A DNA stretch of 64,000 nt, taken from the NCBI RefSeq assembly GCF_017916505.1, contig NZ_JAFMSZ010000003.1, forward strand, positions 263,083 to 327,082, given 5' to 3'. The notes below the pieces were generated by a model, which did no database searches, was not told the DNA's origin, and was given only the letters and a program-made list of their open reading frames with translations. A program made the translations under genes and the position numbers. This DNA comes from Naasia sp. SYSU D00057 (lineage in GTDB: Bacteria; Actinomycetota; Actinomycetes; Actinomycetales; Microbacteriaceae). This document shows positions 52,266 through 61,705 of this stretch, piece after piece. Positions within the stretch are counted from its first letter, which is position 1; the number at the start of each line of letters is the position of its first letter.

Positions 52266-54964
52266 CGGCTGAGTGCCTCCTCGTCGGATGGGGTGCTGGG
52301 GGTCAGCGGATCGGCGACCGCCGGAGCCGTGACGGTGATGGTGTGCTCGCCGTGCCCGAGCTCGAGGCCGTCGAGCGCGGCGCCGTTCACCGTCACGGTG
52401 GACTCGGGCGTCGTCGGAAGGTCGAGCAGCGCCGTCGAGCCGACGGGGATGGTGAGGCGGGCCTCGAACCGGTCGCCGTCGAGCCGCCAGTCGATCGCCA
52501 GGCGCCCGAGTCGCGTCTCGATGCTCGCGCGCACGGAGTCGACCGCTGCGGAGGGACGCGGCGCGACGCGGACGACGCGGTAGCCGGGGTGCTCGGGCAC
52601 CGGCGCGAGGCCGGCCACCACGCGGTAGACCCAGTCGATGACCGCTCCGTAGGCGTAGTGGTTGAAGGAGAGCATCTGCCCGCCCTCGTCCGTCGCCATG
52701 TCGCCGGGGTGGATGGAGCCGTCGGGACGCAGCGCGTCCCAGCGCTCCCAGATGGTCGTCGCGCCCATGTCGACCTGGTAGAGCCAGGAGGGCGCCTCGC
52801 GGCGCAGCAGCATCCGGTACGCCTCGTCCACGTGTCCCGTGTCGACGAGCGCGTCGAGCACGAGGGGGGTGCCGAGGAACCCGGTCGAGATGCGGCCGTC
52901 CTCGCTCCGCACGAGATCGGCGAGGGCGGCTCCGACGCGCTCGCGCTCGGCGTCGGGTGCGATGCGGAACTCGAGGGCGATGGCGCAGCCCGACTGGGTG
53001 GTGACCGCGTGCTCGCCCCACCGCTCCCAGGTCGCCGCGGCCACCTGGGAGGCGAGGCTGCCGTACCGCTCTGCGCGGTCCGGATCGCCGACGAGGCTCT
53101 CGGTGCGGGAGAGCAGTCGGGCGCTGTGCGCGTAGAAGGCGTTGGCCACGAAGTCGGAGGAGACCTTGGCCGCCCACGGCTCGTCGCCGGGCGCGTCCGG
53201 GTCGAGCCAGTCGCCGAACTGGAACACGGTCGGGAGGAGCCCGCCGTCGGTCGCGCGCGCCGTGAGGGAGTCGACCCAGCGGCGCATGCTGCCGAGCTGC
53301 CGCTCGAGGACCTCGGTGCTGCCGACCGTCAGGTAGGTCGCCCACGGGACCATGGTCGCGGCGTCGGCCCACCCCGCCTTGCCCATGATCGAGATGCCGC
53401 GGCCGTGGTCCTGGAAGTCGCCGTCGTGCACGATGTTCGGCACGACCGCGGCGACCGAGCCCGTCTCGTCCTGGTCGAGCTCGAGGTCGCGGAGCCAGGA
53501 CATCCAGAACGCCTCGACGTCGAACAGCGTGTTCGCGGTGGGGGCGAAGGCCTGCGCGTCGCCGGTCCAGCCGAGCCGCTCGTCTCGCTGCGGACAGTCG
53601 GTGGGCACCGAGACGAAGTTGTCCCGCTGCGACCAGGCGACGTTCTCGTGCAGCCGGTTGAGCGCGGCGTGGGAGGACTCGAAGGAGCCGCGCGGCACGT
53701 CCGCACTGCTGATGGCCACCGCGGTGGCCGTGACGACGCGGGCGCCGGTGACGTCGGCGTAGCGGAAGCCGTGGAAGGTGAAGGGCGGCTCGAGGGTCGT
53801 CCGGCCGTCCTCGGCGAGGATGTAGACGTCACTGGCCCTGGCGCCCCGGAGCGATCGCGTGTGCAGCGTGCCGTCCGGCTCGAGCACCTCGGCGTGACGG
53901 ACGGTGACCGTGTCGCCCGCGGTGCCCTCGACGACCAGGCGGACCCAGCCGGCGATGTTCTGGCCCGCGTCGAGCTGGACGCGGTCGTCGTGCTGCTCTT
54001 GCGACATCTCGAACTCGGCGACGGTGCGCACGCCCCCTGTGATGCGCGGCTCGAGGAGCCCGCGGTCGACCTCGATCTCGCGCACCGGCTGCCAGGAGCC
54101 GTCGTCGAAGTCGGCGGTGTCCCAGCCCGATTCGACGAGCCGGAGGTCGATGTCCGTGCCGTCGTAGATGCTCGACGCGGTGACGGGCCCGCCCGCCGTG
54201 CGCCAGTCCGGACCGGTCGTCACGCGCACTGTGGAGCCGTCGGCGAGCTCGACGTCGAGCTGGGCGATCAGCGCGAGGTCGTCGCCGTAGTGCCGGTCGC
54301 GGTCCATCCAGCCGAGCCGGCCGCGATACCAGCCGTCGCCGAGGGAGCCGCCGATCGCGTTCCGCCCCTCGCTGAGCAGGTCGGTGACGTCCCAGGTGGC
54401 CACGACGATGCGGCCCTGGTACGCGGTCCAGCCCGGGCTCAGGTGCTCGTCGCTCACCTTGGCCCCGTTGAGCCGCAGCTCGGACACGCCCAGCGAGGTC
54501 GCCCGCAGCCGGGCGCGAACGGGCGCGGCTGGCAGGTCGAAGGTCGTCCGCAGCAGAGGCGAGCGCCCCGCGAGGGGGGATTCGCCGCCGATCGCGGCGG
54601 CAGTGAAGTCCTCGGGGGCGAGGGCGGCCTCGACCTCCAGCACCGGCCCCCACTCCGTCCAGCCGTTCGCGGTCGCGATCCGGACGGCGTAGCGGCGCAC
54701 CTCCCCGCTGCCGAGGGCTCCGCCGGGGGCGGGCACTCCGATCGCGTCCGAGCCCGCGATGGGGTCGGTCCCGCCGTCCTCCTCGCCGCTCCAGCGCACC
54801 TGGAAGCCGAGCTGGCGGGCCGCGGGATCGTCGCTGCGGGCCTGCCAGGAGAGCCTCAGCCCGCCGCCCGGAACGCCGAGCAGCCCGTCCGGGTACTGGC
54901 TCCGCAGAGCCGTGATGCTGGTGGTGGAGTCGATCGAGTCGAGGGGAGGGAGGGTGTCGGACAC
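52262..54964 (-). CDS. Alpha-L-rhamnosidase (GH78), copy b
   Basis: Predicted 900-residue GH78 enzyme of the same domain order as copy a, with LRLNGAKVSDEHLSPGWTAYQ, CPQRDERLGWTGDAQAF and MGATTIWERWD. The GTG start at 54964 is chosen because AAAGGA lies about 6 nt before it; the upstream in-frame extension is not needed. The two copies share only family-level motifs, so they likely handle different linkages or substituents. Its promoter carries an operator-A-like site, linking it to rhamnose catabolism. No signal peptide. Confidence 0.93.
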   Translation of the reverse strand: MSDTLPPLDSIDSTTSITALRSQYPDGLLGVPGGGLRLSWQARSDDPAARQLGFQVRWSGEEDGGTDPIAGSDAIGVPAPGGALGSGEVRRYAVRIATANGWTEWGPVLEVEAALAPEDFTAAAIGGESPLAGRSPLLRTTFDLPAAPVRARLRATSLGVSELRLNGAKVSDEHLSPGWTAYQGRIVVATWDVTDLLSEGRNAIGGSLGDGWYRGRLGWMDRDRHYGDDLALIAQLDVELADGSTVRVTTGPDWRTAGGPVTASSIYDGTDIDLRLVESGWDTADFDDGSWQPVREIEVDRGLLEPRITGGVRTVAEFEMSQEQHDDRVQLDAGQNIAGWVRLVVEGTAGDTVTVRHAEVLEPDGTLHTRSLRGARASDVYILAEDGRTTLEPPFTFHGFRYADVTGARVVTATAVAISSADVPRGSFESSHAALNRLHENVAWSQRDNFVSVPTDCPQRDERLGWTGDAQAFAPTANTLFDVEAFWMSWLRDLELDQDETGSVAAVVPNIVHDGDFQDHGRGISIMGKAGWADAATMVPWATYLTVGSTEVLERQLGSMRRWVDSLTARATDGGLLPTVFQFGDWLDPDAPGDEPWAAKVSSDFVANAFYAHSARLLSRTESLVGDPDRAERYGSLASQVAAATWERWGEHAVTTQSGCAIALEFRIAPDAERERVGAALADLVRSEDGRISTGFLGTPLVLDALVDTGHVDEAYRMLLRREAPSWLYQVDMGATTIWERWDALRPDGSIHPGDMATDEGGQMLSFNHYAYGAVIDWVYRVVAGLAPVPEHPGYRVVRVAPRPSAAVDSVRASIETRLGRLAIDWRLDGDRFEARLTIPVGSTALLDLPTTPESTVTVNGAALDGLELGHGEHTITVTAPAVADPLTPSTPSDEEALSR

Positions 54965-54997
54965 CGGTGTCCTTTCGTAGCGCCGTCGCTGCGGGTC

Positions 54998-55025
54998 AGA
55001 GTAGCTGGAACGATTCAAAGAGCAA
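54998..55025 (-). promoter_or_regulatory. Rhamnosidase promoter with operator A-like site
   Basis: On the minus strand TTGCTC (55020-55025), a 16-bp spacer and TACTCT (54998-55003) are promoter-like. TGGAACGATTCA (55006-55017) in the spacer matches the rha operon operator at 10 of 12 positions. Confidence 0.55.
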
Positions 55026-55060
55026 AAGCGGGGAAGTGACCGGCGGGTCCTGGCGGCAGG

Positions 55061-56116
55061 TCACCCCGCCGCTGCAGCCGCGGGACTCCCGGCGGTCACG
55101 GACTCGGCCGGTGCCCGCGTCGACCGCCTCGGTACGAGCGTGGGCGCGAAGACCTCGTGCACCGGCTCGGTCCGCCCGGCGATCCGGTCGAGCAGCAGCC
55201 GCACGGCGCGCTCGCCCATCTCTTCGCCCGACTGGTCGACGGTAGTGAGCGAGATGCCGGGCTGCGCGGCGATCCGGATGTCGTCGTAGCCGGCGACGGA
55301 CACGTCGAGGCCCGCCTCGTCGACGGCGCGCAGAGCGCCGATGGCGAGCTCGTCGTGCGCGGCGAAGATCGCGGTCGGGGTCGGCTCGCTGCGCAGCAGC
55401 TCCGCCGCCGCGGCCTCGGCGGCCTCCTCGCCCTCCCCGGTGCGCACCACCCGAACCTGGTTCTCGTGCCCGGCGGCGCGCATCCGCTCGAGGTACACCG
55501 CGAGGCGGATGGAGTGCGGCGTGCCCGAGCTCGGGACGGTGACGTCCTCGCTGCGCGTGAGGTGGGCGATGCGCCGGTGGCCGAGCCCGAGCAGGTGGTC
55601 GAGCACGAGCCGCGCGCCGGCGGCGTCGTCGCCGACCACGGTGTCGTAGCCCGTGGAGCGGTCGTGGCGGCCGAGCATCACGAGCGGCGTGCGCTCGGCG
55701 AGCCGTTCCAGCCATTCGGGGGAGACGAGCGGGGAGATCGCGACGATGCCGTCGACCTGCCGGTCGGCGAGGGCCTCGATGGCGCGGTAACCCTCCTGGG
55801 AGCCGCCCTCGGCCGGCGCGATGATCAGCTGGTAGGGCGTCCCCACGAGCGCGCGCGTCGCTCCGCCGAGCAGCCGGGTGAAGAAGTGGTTGCCGAAGTC
55901 GGGGATCTCGATGCCGAGCGTGAAGCTCGACCCGCGCATGGCGCGGGCGGCGACGCGGGGCCGATAGTGCAGGTGCTCGATGGCGGCGTCCACCCGCTCC
56001 TTCATCGCGGGGCTCACGCCGTAGGCGTTGCGCAGCACCTTGGACACCGCGGCGCGCGAGACGCCGGCGGTGCGCGCGACGTCCTCGATGGTGGGGTGCC
56101 GCTTCTGCTCCTGCAC
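55061..56116 (-). CDS. LacI family regulator C
   Basis: Predicted 351-residue LacI-type repressor. TIEDVARTAGVSRAAVSKVL is the helix-turn-helix; the core includes NHFFTRLLGGATRALV, IFAAHDELAIGAL and VAGYDDIRIA. The GTG start at 56116 follows GGAGG and gives the usual short leader before the HTH. It lies between the rhamnosidase pair and the second MalE-type importer. Operator C (GTAGATCGCTCTAC) lies 131 bp upstream and recurs at 45086 and 61709, so C probably regulates itself, both importers and the third GH78-like gene. Confidence 0.9.
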   Translation of the reverse strand: MQEQKRHPTIEDVARTAGVSRAAVSKVLRNAYGVSPAMKERVDAAIEHLHYRPRVAARAMRGSSFTLGIEIPDFGNHFFTRLLGGATRALVGTPYQLIIAPAEGGSQEGYRAIEALADRQVDGIVAISPLVSPEWLERLAERTPLVMLGRHDRSTGYDTVVGDDAAGARLVLDHLLGLGHRRIAHLTRSEDVTVPSSGTPHSIRLAVYLERMRAAGHENQVRVVRTGEGEEAAEAAAAELLRSEPTPTAIFAAHDELAIGALRAVDEAGLDVSVAGYDDIRIAAQPGISLTTVDQSGEEMGERAVRLLLDRIAGRTEPVHEVFAPTLVPRRSTRAPAESVTAGSPAAAAAG

Positions 56117-56247
56117 GCCGCCTCCGTCCCGCTGCTCGGACTCACATCTTCGCCGAAGAGACGCCCCAGGGGGCGTCGGCGATCCCCGCATGCCCCAACC
56201 CGGGGGCGCCCCCGTGCGCAACATCGCCGGAAATCTCCTGGTCAGGA

Positions 56248-56261
56248 GTAGATCGCTCTAC
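56248..56261. promoter_or_regulatory. Operator C between regulator C and importer 2
   Basis: GTAGATCGCTCTAC, an imperfect palindrome (GTAGA-N4-TCTAC). Together with flanking bases, a 16-mer here is identical to 45085-45100. Placed to affect the regulator gene on one side and the importer promoter on the other. Confidence 0.65.
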
Positions 56262-56290
56262 ACGTTACTGGATCGTTAGGCGGGAACCGT

Positions 56291-56341
56291 TTGACACGGC
56301 CCTAGCCTGACCGTACGTTGACTCGGAATTGAACCGATTCA
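56291..56341 (+). promoter_or_regulatory. Importer 2 promoter with operator A
   Basis: TTGACA (56291-56296), a 17-bp spacer and TACGTT (56314-56319) form the promoter. TGAACCGATTCA (56330-56341), 11 of 12 identical to the rha operon operator, lies just downstream of the start region, a roadblock position. Confidence 0.7.
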
Positions 56342-56392
56342 TCGGCTCAAGAGAGCACCAACAGCGAAGTTGTCTTTACATGGAGGTAAAGG

Positions 56393-57721
56393 ATGTTCTC
56401 CCGGCAATCACGGCGCACTCTGCTCGCGTTCAGCGCGAGCGGGATCGCGCTCACCCTCACTCTCGCGGGCTGCAGCGGCGGCGGAGGCGGAGGCGGTGCC
56501 AACGCTGACGGCTCCGTCACCCTCTCCTACCTGGTCGACAACCAGGAGGCCACGGTCGCCACGGCCGAGGCGCTCGCCGACGCGTTCATGGCGCAGAACG
56601 AGAACATCAAGGTCGAGGTCGAGACGCGTCCGCAGGGCGCCGAGGGCGACAACCTGATCAAGACCCGCCTGTCGACCGGGGAGATGAGCGACGTCTTCGC
56701 CTACAACTCCGGCTCCCTCTTCCAGGCCCTCGCCCCCGACAACACCCTCGTCAACCTCGACGACCAGGAGTGGGTGGGCAAGCTCGACGAGAACTTCGTC
56801 AACACCGTCTCCACCGACAACGGCGTCTACGGCGTCCCGATGGGACAGGCCATGGCGGGCGCCGTCATCTACAACAAGGACATCTACGCCGAGCTCGGCC
56901 TCACCGTCCCCACGACGTGGGACGAGTTCATCGCGAACAGCCAGGCCATCAAGGACGCCGGCGCTGCGGCGCCGATCGTGCAGACCTACGGCGACACGTG
57001 GACGTCGCAGCTGTTCGTGCTCGGCGACTTCAACAACGTCCTCGCCGAGGACCCCGACTGGGCCGAGAAGTACACGAACAACGAGGCGAAGTACTCCGAC
57101 GAGCCCGCGATCCGGGGCTTCGAGCACCTGGAGGAGACCTTCAAGGCCGGCCTGTTCAACGAGGACTTCGCGTCGGCCACCTACGCCGACGGCGTCCGCA
57201 TGGTCGCCACCGGCGAGGGTGCCCAGTACCCGATCCTGACCTTCGCGGCGTCGCAGCTGATGACCTCGAACCCGGAGGCGGCCGATACCGTCGGCGTGTT
57301 CCCGCTGCCGGGCGACGACGCGGCGACCAACGGGCTCACGGTGTGGATGCCGGGCGGCGTGTACATCCCGAAGTCCACCGAGGGCGACAAGCTGGAGGCG
57401 GCGAAGACCTTCCTCGAGTTCCTCGCCACCCCGGAGAGCTGCGACATCCAGGCCGAGACGAGCGCGCCGCAGGGCCCGTTCGTGATCGAGGGCTGCGACC
57501 TGCCCGAGGACGTGCCGGCCATCGTGTCCGACCAGCAGAAGTGGTTCGACGAGGAGAAGACGAACCTCGCGCTCGAGTTCCTCTCCCCGATCAAGGGACC
57601 GGCCCTCGAGCAGATCACGGTCGCGGTCGGCTCGGGCATCACCTCCGCCGCGGACGGTGCCGCCCAGTACGACGAGGACGTGAAGAAGCAGGCCCAGCAG
57701 CTCGGACTCGAGGGCTGGTAG
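56393..57721 (+). CDS. Sugar ABC importer substrate-binding lipoprotein (MalE type, system 2)
   Basis: Predicted 442-residue lipoprotein of the family-1 sugar-binding fold, with signal peptide ending in LAGC and a Gly-rich linker. Landmarks are VPMGQAMAGAVIYNKDIYAELGL and WMPGGVYIPKSTEGDK. GGAGGTAAAG precedes the ATG. Two cysteines late in the mature protein (CDIQAETSAPQ..., EGCDLPED) may form a disulfide. The operator-A site ties it to rhamnose control, so a rhamnose-containing oligosaccharide is the favoured ligand. Confidence 0.92.
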   Translation: MFSRQSRRTLLAFSASGIALTLTLAGCSGGGGGGGANADGSVTLSYLVDNQEATVATAEALADAFMAQNENIKVEVETRPQGAEGDNLIKTRLSTGEMSDVFAYNSGSLFQALAPDNTLVNLDDQEWVGKLDENFVNTVSTDNGVYGVPMGQAMAGAVIYNKDIYAELGLTVPTTWDEFIANSQAIKDAGAAAPIVQTYGDTWTSQLFVLGDFNNVLAEDPDWAEKYTNNEAKYSDEPAIRGFEHLEETFKAGLFNEDFASATYADGVRMVATGEGAQYPILTFAASQLMTSNPEAADTVGVFPLPGDDAATNGLTVWMPGGVYIPKSTEGDKLEAAKTFLEFLATPESCDIQAETSAPQGPFVIEGCDLPEDVPAIVSDQQKWFDEEKTNLALEFLSPIKGPALEQITVAVGSGITSAADGAAQYDEDVKKQAQQLGLEGW

Positions 57722-57748
57722 GAGGCGCAGCCTCCTCGCACGAAATCC

Positions 57749-57779
57749 ATGGGGCCGGTCGGACTCCGGCCGGCCCCAT
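57749..57779 (+). terminator. Intercistronic hairpin after MalE-type gene, system 2
   Basis: A perfect 10-bp stem ATGGGGCCGG with an 11-nt loop lies between the binding-protein and permease genes, as in the other two importers that start with the binding protein. Confidence 0.65.
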
Positions 57780-57806
57780 CCCCGTGAATCGATCGACGGA
57801 GATCCG

Positions 57807-58745
57807 ATGACCACACTGACGGCGCGCCCCGGCGCGGACACCGCCGGTCCCGACCAGGGGCGGGACGCGGCGGGGAAGAAGCGGAAGGGCATCAAGAGCC
57901 CGTACCCCCTGTGGTTCTACATGCCGGCCGGGGTCTTCTACGTGATCCTGTTCCTGGTGCCGACCGGCGCCTCCCTCTACTTCTCGCTCACCCGCTGGAC
58001 CCTGTTCGAGCAGGAGTTCATCGGACTCGACAACTTCGTCCAGTTCTTCCGCGAGCAGGCGCTCGTGCAGGGCTTCATCAACACCTTCATCTACGCCTTC
58101 CTCACCTCGGGACTGAAGGTCGTCCTGGGGATGCTGCTCGGCGTCTTCCTCACCTCGCAGATCATCGCCCGGGGGTTCCTCCGCAGCGTCGTCTTCTTCC
58201 CGGTGCTCGTCAGCACGATCGGCGTCGGCATCACCTTCGAGGTGTTGATGAATCCGTTCGACGGACTCATCAACCAGACCCTCGCCGCGATCGGCATCCA
58301 GGGGCCCGGCTGGCTCACCGACCCCCAGTGGGCGCTGCTCTCCGTCGCGCTCGTCGACGTGTGGAAGGGCGTCGGCCTCGCGACGCTGATCTTCATCGCC
58401 GGCATCGTCGCCATCCCGCAGGAGTACTTCGAGGCGGCGAGGGTGGACGGCGCGAGCTCCTGGAAGAACTTCTGGCACATCACGCTGCCGCTCGCTCGTC
58501 CCGCGACGGCGACGGTGGTCACCCTGTCGCTCATCGGCGGACTGCGGTCCTTCGACCTCATCTGGGCGATGACGGGTGGCGGCCCCGGCTTCACGAGCGA
58601 CGTCATCGCGTCGGTCATCTACAAGCAGTACCAGGCCGGCTTCTACGGCCTCTCGACTGCCGGCAACGTCGTGCTGTTCGTCGTCGTGGCCGCGCTCATC
58701 GTCCCGCTGCAGGCGTGGCTCAACCGGGGGGAGAAGGACGCATGA
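57807..58745 (+). CDS. Sugar ABC importer permease (MalF type, system 2)
   Basis: Predicted 312-residue six-helix permease with a charged 30-residue cytoplasmic N-tail (GKKRKGIKSPYP). The coupling loop is EAARVDGA, then ITLPLARPA. It overlaps the next permease gene by four bases. No ATPase gene is in this operon either. Confidence 0.92.
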   Translation: MTTLTARPGADTAGPDQGRDAAGKKRKGIKSPYPLWFYMPAGVFYVILFLVPTGASLYFSLTRWTLFEQEFIGLDNFVQFFREQALVQGFINTFIYAFLTSGLKVVLGMLLGVFLTSQIIARGFLRSVVFFPVLVSTIGVGITFEVLMNPFDGLINQTLAAIGIQGPGWLTDPQWALLSVALVDVWKGVGLATLIFIAGIVAIPQEYFEAARVDGASSWKNFWHITLPLARPATATVVTLSLIGGLRSFDLIWAMTGGGPGFTSDVIASVIYKQYQAGFYGLSTAGNVVLFVVVAALIVPLQAWLNRGEKDA

Positions 58746-59572
58746 GGAACACGCTCTGGCGCTGGGGAGGAGGCACCGTCGCGATCGTGCTCTCGATCGT
58801 GGTGTTCATCGTCCCGTTCGTCTTCATCTTCCTCACGGCGTCGAAGACGCAGCAGGAGGCGTCGCTGCTCGAGTTCACGCTGCCGACGCAGTGGGCGTTC
58901 TTCGAGAACCTCGTCGCGGTCGTTCAGACTCGGGACTACGTGCTGCTGCGCGCGTTCGTCAACAGCACGATCCTCACGGTCGCGGCGGTGGCGATCATGG
59001 TCGTCCTCAGCGCCATGGTCGGCTACGTCCTCCAGCGCCGGCGGTCCCGCTGGAACCCGCTCGTGAACGGTCTGGTGCTCGCGGGACTCATCATCCCGCC
59101 CGCGGTGGTGCCGACGATCTGGGTGCTGCAGGGGCTCGAGCTGTTCAAGACGCTGCCGGGGCTCATCGCGGTGCACGTCGCGTTCGGAGTGCCGTTCTGC
59201 GTCCTGCTCTTCCGGGCGTTCGTCTCCACGATCCCGAAGGAGCTCGACGAGGCGGCGATCATCGACGGGGCCGGCTCGGTGCGCCTGTTCTTCCGTGTCG
59301 TGTTCCCACTGCTCAAGTCGGTGATCGTCACGGTGATCGTCGTCCAGGCGGTGTTCGTCTTCAACGACTTCACCTATGCGCTCTACTTCCTGCCGGGGGA
59401 CGAGAACGCGACGGTGCAGTTGACGACGTACAACTTCCAGGCCCAGTCGGTGAGCTCGCTCAACCTCCTGTTCATGGACATCCTGCTGATCACGGTGCCG
59501 CCGCTGATCATGTACATCTTCTTCAACCGGCAGATCGTCGCCGGCATGACGGCCGGCTCCGTCAAGGGCTGA
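58742..59572 (+). CDS. Sugar ABC importer permease (MalG type, system 2)
   Basis: Predicted 276-residue six-helix permease. The coupling loop is EAAIIDGA, and the tail IVAGMTAGSVKG is the MalG-family ending. ATGA overlap with the MalF-type gene. A strong terminator follows 7 nt after the stop. Confidence 0.92.
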   Translation: MRNTLWRWGGGTVAIVLSIVVFIVPFVFIFLTASKTQQEASLLEFTLPTQWAFFENLVAVVQTRDYVLLRAFVNSTILTVAAVAIMVVLSAMVGYVLQRRRSRWNPLVNGLVLAGLIIPPAVVPTIWVLQGLELFKTLPGLIAVHVAFGVPFCVLLFRAFVSTIPKELDEAAIIDGAGSVRLFFRVVFPLLKSVIVTVIVVQAVFVFNDFTYALYFLPGDENATVQLTTYNFQAQSVSSLNLLFMDILLITVPPLIMYIFFNRQIVAGMTAGSVKG

Positions 59573-59579
59573 ACGACCG

Positions 59580-59613
59580 GAAGGGGGCCCGCGGAGAACC
59601 GCGGGCCCCCTTC
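59580..59613. terminator. Strong bidirectional terminator
   Basis: A perfect 15-bp stem GAAGGGGGCCCGCGG with loop AGAA separates the converging importer operon and the third GH78-like gene. Confidence 0.9.
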
Positions 59614-59629
59614 GCCGTTCCCGGGCGGC

Positions 59630-61699
59630 TCAGGCGGGAGCCAGGGTGACCCGCGCCGGGCCCGCGTGCCGCCGCTCCCCGTCGACGAGCGTGGTGCCCG
59701 CCGGGATCTCGACGGTCGTGCCGGAGGCGTCCGCCGTGACCACGATGTCGCCCGCCGGCGCGGGCACGATCGCGTCGGCCCAGGCGAGGGCCCCGAGGTG
59801 CGGCCGCACCTCGAACTCGGCCCAGCCGTCCGCGAGGGGCCGGATGCCGAGCACGAGCTCGGGGAGCAGCGCGGCGGGTCCTGAGCTCCACGCATGGCAG
59901 AGGCTCTTGCCGTAGGGGCGGCCGTACATCGCGTAGCGGCCGTCTCCCGGCTCGTCGAACTCCTCCCAGAACGTCGTGGCGCCCGCGTCGAGCATCGCGC
60001 CCCACAGGTCGCGGATGCGGTCGAGGGCCGTCCCGTGCTCGCCCGTCTGCGCGAGCGCGCGGAGGGTGAACGAGGTCATGAAGGGCGTGCCGGCCCGTTC
60101 CGCGGCGAGCAGGGAGCGGCGGACACCGGGAGCGTCGGGCGGCGTGAGGCCGCTGAGGACGGCGAGCATGTTCGCGTGCGGCGACGCCGTTCCGCCCCCC
60201 TCCAGGTACTCGCGCCAGGCGCCGGCCGCCGGGTCCCATGCCTCCTCGAGGAGGGTCTGCCGCACCCGGTCCGCCAGCGCCGCCCACCGGGCAGCATCGG
60301 CCGATCCGGTCTCGGCGAGGAGCTCGGCCGCGCTGCGGAGCGCCCAGTGCCACAGCACCTGCAGGGCAGTCGACGTGCGGGAGGGGTCGATCGTCACCCC
60401 CCAGTCGAGGAACACCGAGCCGGCCGACGCGTCGCCGAACCCGTCCGGCTCCTCGCGCGGTCGGAACAGGCCACGCTCGTCGGCGTAGCCGGCCAGGTGC
60501 CGCAGGAACCCGGCGAGGACGCCCGCCTCGCGGACGAGATGGTCGCGATCGCCGAAGCAGCGCCGATAGGAGGCGCTGTTGACGACCCACCAGAGCGAGT
60601 AGTCCGAGATCCCGTTGACGTAGCCGTGCCGCGGACGGCCCAGGGCGGTGAGTCCGTCGCGCACGATCGCGCCGTCGCCGAGAGCGTATGCGTTGGCGAG
60701 CGTGTTGAGGGCCTGGTCACCGGCCCAGGGCATCCGGTCGCGCTTGATGCCGTCGAGCACGAGCTCCTGCAGGCAGAGCCGGAGCGTGTACGCGCTCGTT
60801 CCCCAGATGCGGTTCAGCAGGTCGTCGGAGCAGACGAAGGCGCCGCGCCGGGGGGCCGGCCGCACGGAGGCCTCCACCGTGACGTCCGCAACCTCGGCGT
60901 CGAGGACCACGAGGTGACGGAAGGCGAGCCGGTGCACCGAGGTCCAGCGGCCGTCCGGCAGGCGCCGCAGCTCGTGCCGCGACTCGGCGTCCGGCGACGC
61001 GGCCAGGGCCTCGTCGCGGGACTCGCCGGTCGAGATGCGCGGACTCCCGGCGCAGGAGATCACCGGTCGGCCCAGCACGGGGGCCTCGAGGGAGAAGATC
61101 CCGTCAGCGTCGCGAGGGACCGGGAGCACGACGGTGGGCTCCCGGTCTTGGTGCGGTGCCCGACCGGCCGCGCCGATGCGCTCGAGGGCCGGACGCCAGA
61201 CGCCGCTTACGTCAAGCGCCTCCCAGGGCGCCCCGGGCAGCAGCGCGCCGTCGTCGGCGACCGCGACGGCGGCCGGCTCGCCTTCGGGCGCCCGGATGCC
61301 GAGGACGAGCATCCGGGCGCCGTCGGGCACGTCGAGGCGGCGGGCGCCGTCGTGGGACGGCGGCAGCGGGGCGGGATCCGCGTCGTCGAATGCCGCCGCG
61401 ATCGATCCGTCACCCGTCAGGAGGACCTGGCCGGGCCGGCCGGTGAGGCGCCGGCGGAGGGTCGTCCGTCCCTGCACGGACCCGTAGTTGGCGGCGTAGT
61501 GCACGAAGCGGTTGGCCGCGAAGCCCTCGCGGACGAGGCGCTCCAGCTTGGCGAGCTCGAACTCACCCGGCGCGTAGAGCCAGGACACACCGTCGCCTGG
61601 AGGGAGGGCGGGGGAGTCGGGGAGCAGGTCGGGTGAGAACTCGCGCGCGTGCTCCCGGATCTCGGCGGCACTCCGCCCGTTCGTGTACCGCTCCGTCAC
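59630..61699 (-). CDS. GH78-like alpha-L-rhamnosidase, compact form
   Basis: Predicted 689-residue enzyme with a reduced domain set: a beta-rich N-terminal part (about 1-280), an (alpha/alpha)6 barrel (about 285-600) with LDGIKRDRMPWAGDQ and ATTFWEEFDE, and a C-terminal sandwich. The barrel motif differs from CPQRDERLGWTGD of the other two copies, so it belongs to another branch and may not act on rhamnose. The start is GTG at 61699. A TACACT -10 box lies 6 nt upstream, so the mRNA may be leaderless. An operator-C-like site overlaps that box. No signal peptide. Confidence 0.85.
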   Translation of the reverse strand: MTERYTNGRSAAEIREHAREFSPDLLPDSPALPPGDGVSWLYAPGEFELAKLERLVREGFAANRFVHYAANYGSVQGRTTLRRRLTGRPGQVLLTGDGSIAAAFDDADPAPLPPSHDGARRLDVPDGARMLVLGIRAPEGEPAAVAVADDGALLPGAPWEALDVSGVWRPALERIGAAGRAPHQDREPTVVLPVPRDADGIFSLEAPVLGRPVISCAGSPRISTGESRDEALAASPDAESRHELRRLPDGRWTSVHRLAFRHLVVLDAEVADVTVEASVRPAPRRGAFVCSDDLLNRIWGTSAYTLRLCLQELVLDGIKRDRMPWAGDQALNTLANAYALGDGAIVRDGLTALGRPRHGYVNGISDYSLWWVVNSASYRRCFGDRDHLVREAGVLAGFLRHLAGYADERGLFRPREEPDGFGDASAGSVFLDWGVTIDPSRTSTALQVLWHWALRSAAELLAETGSADAARWAALADRVRQTLLEEAWDPAAGAWREYLEGGGTASPHANMLAVLSGLTPPDAPGVRRSLLAAERAGTPFMTSFTLRALAQTGEHGTALDRIRDLWGAMLDAGATTFWEEFDEPGDGRYAMYGRPYGKSLCHAWSSGPAALLPELVLGIRPLADGWAEFEVRPHLGALAWADAIVPAPAGDIVVTADASGTTVEIPAGTTLVDGERRHAGPARVTLAPA

Positions 61700-61705
61700 T
61701 CCGCC

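Noticed and set aside
49512-55039. Two long plus-strand open frames (about 1020 and 900 codons) opposite the rhamnosidase genes
   Set aside because: The minus-strand frames carry intact GH78 motifs and ribosome sites; the opposite frames have low-complexity composition and no recognisable fold.
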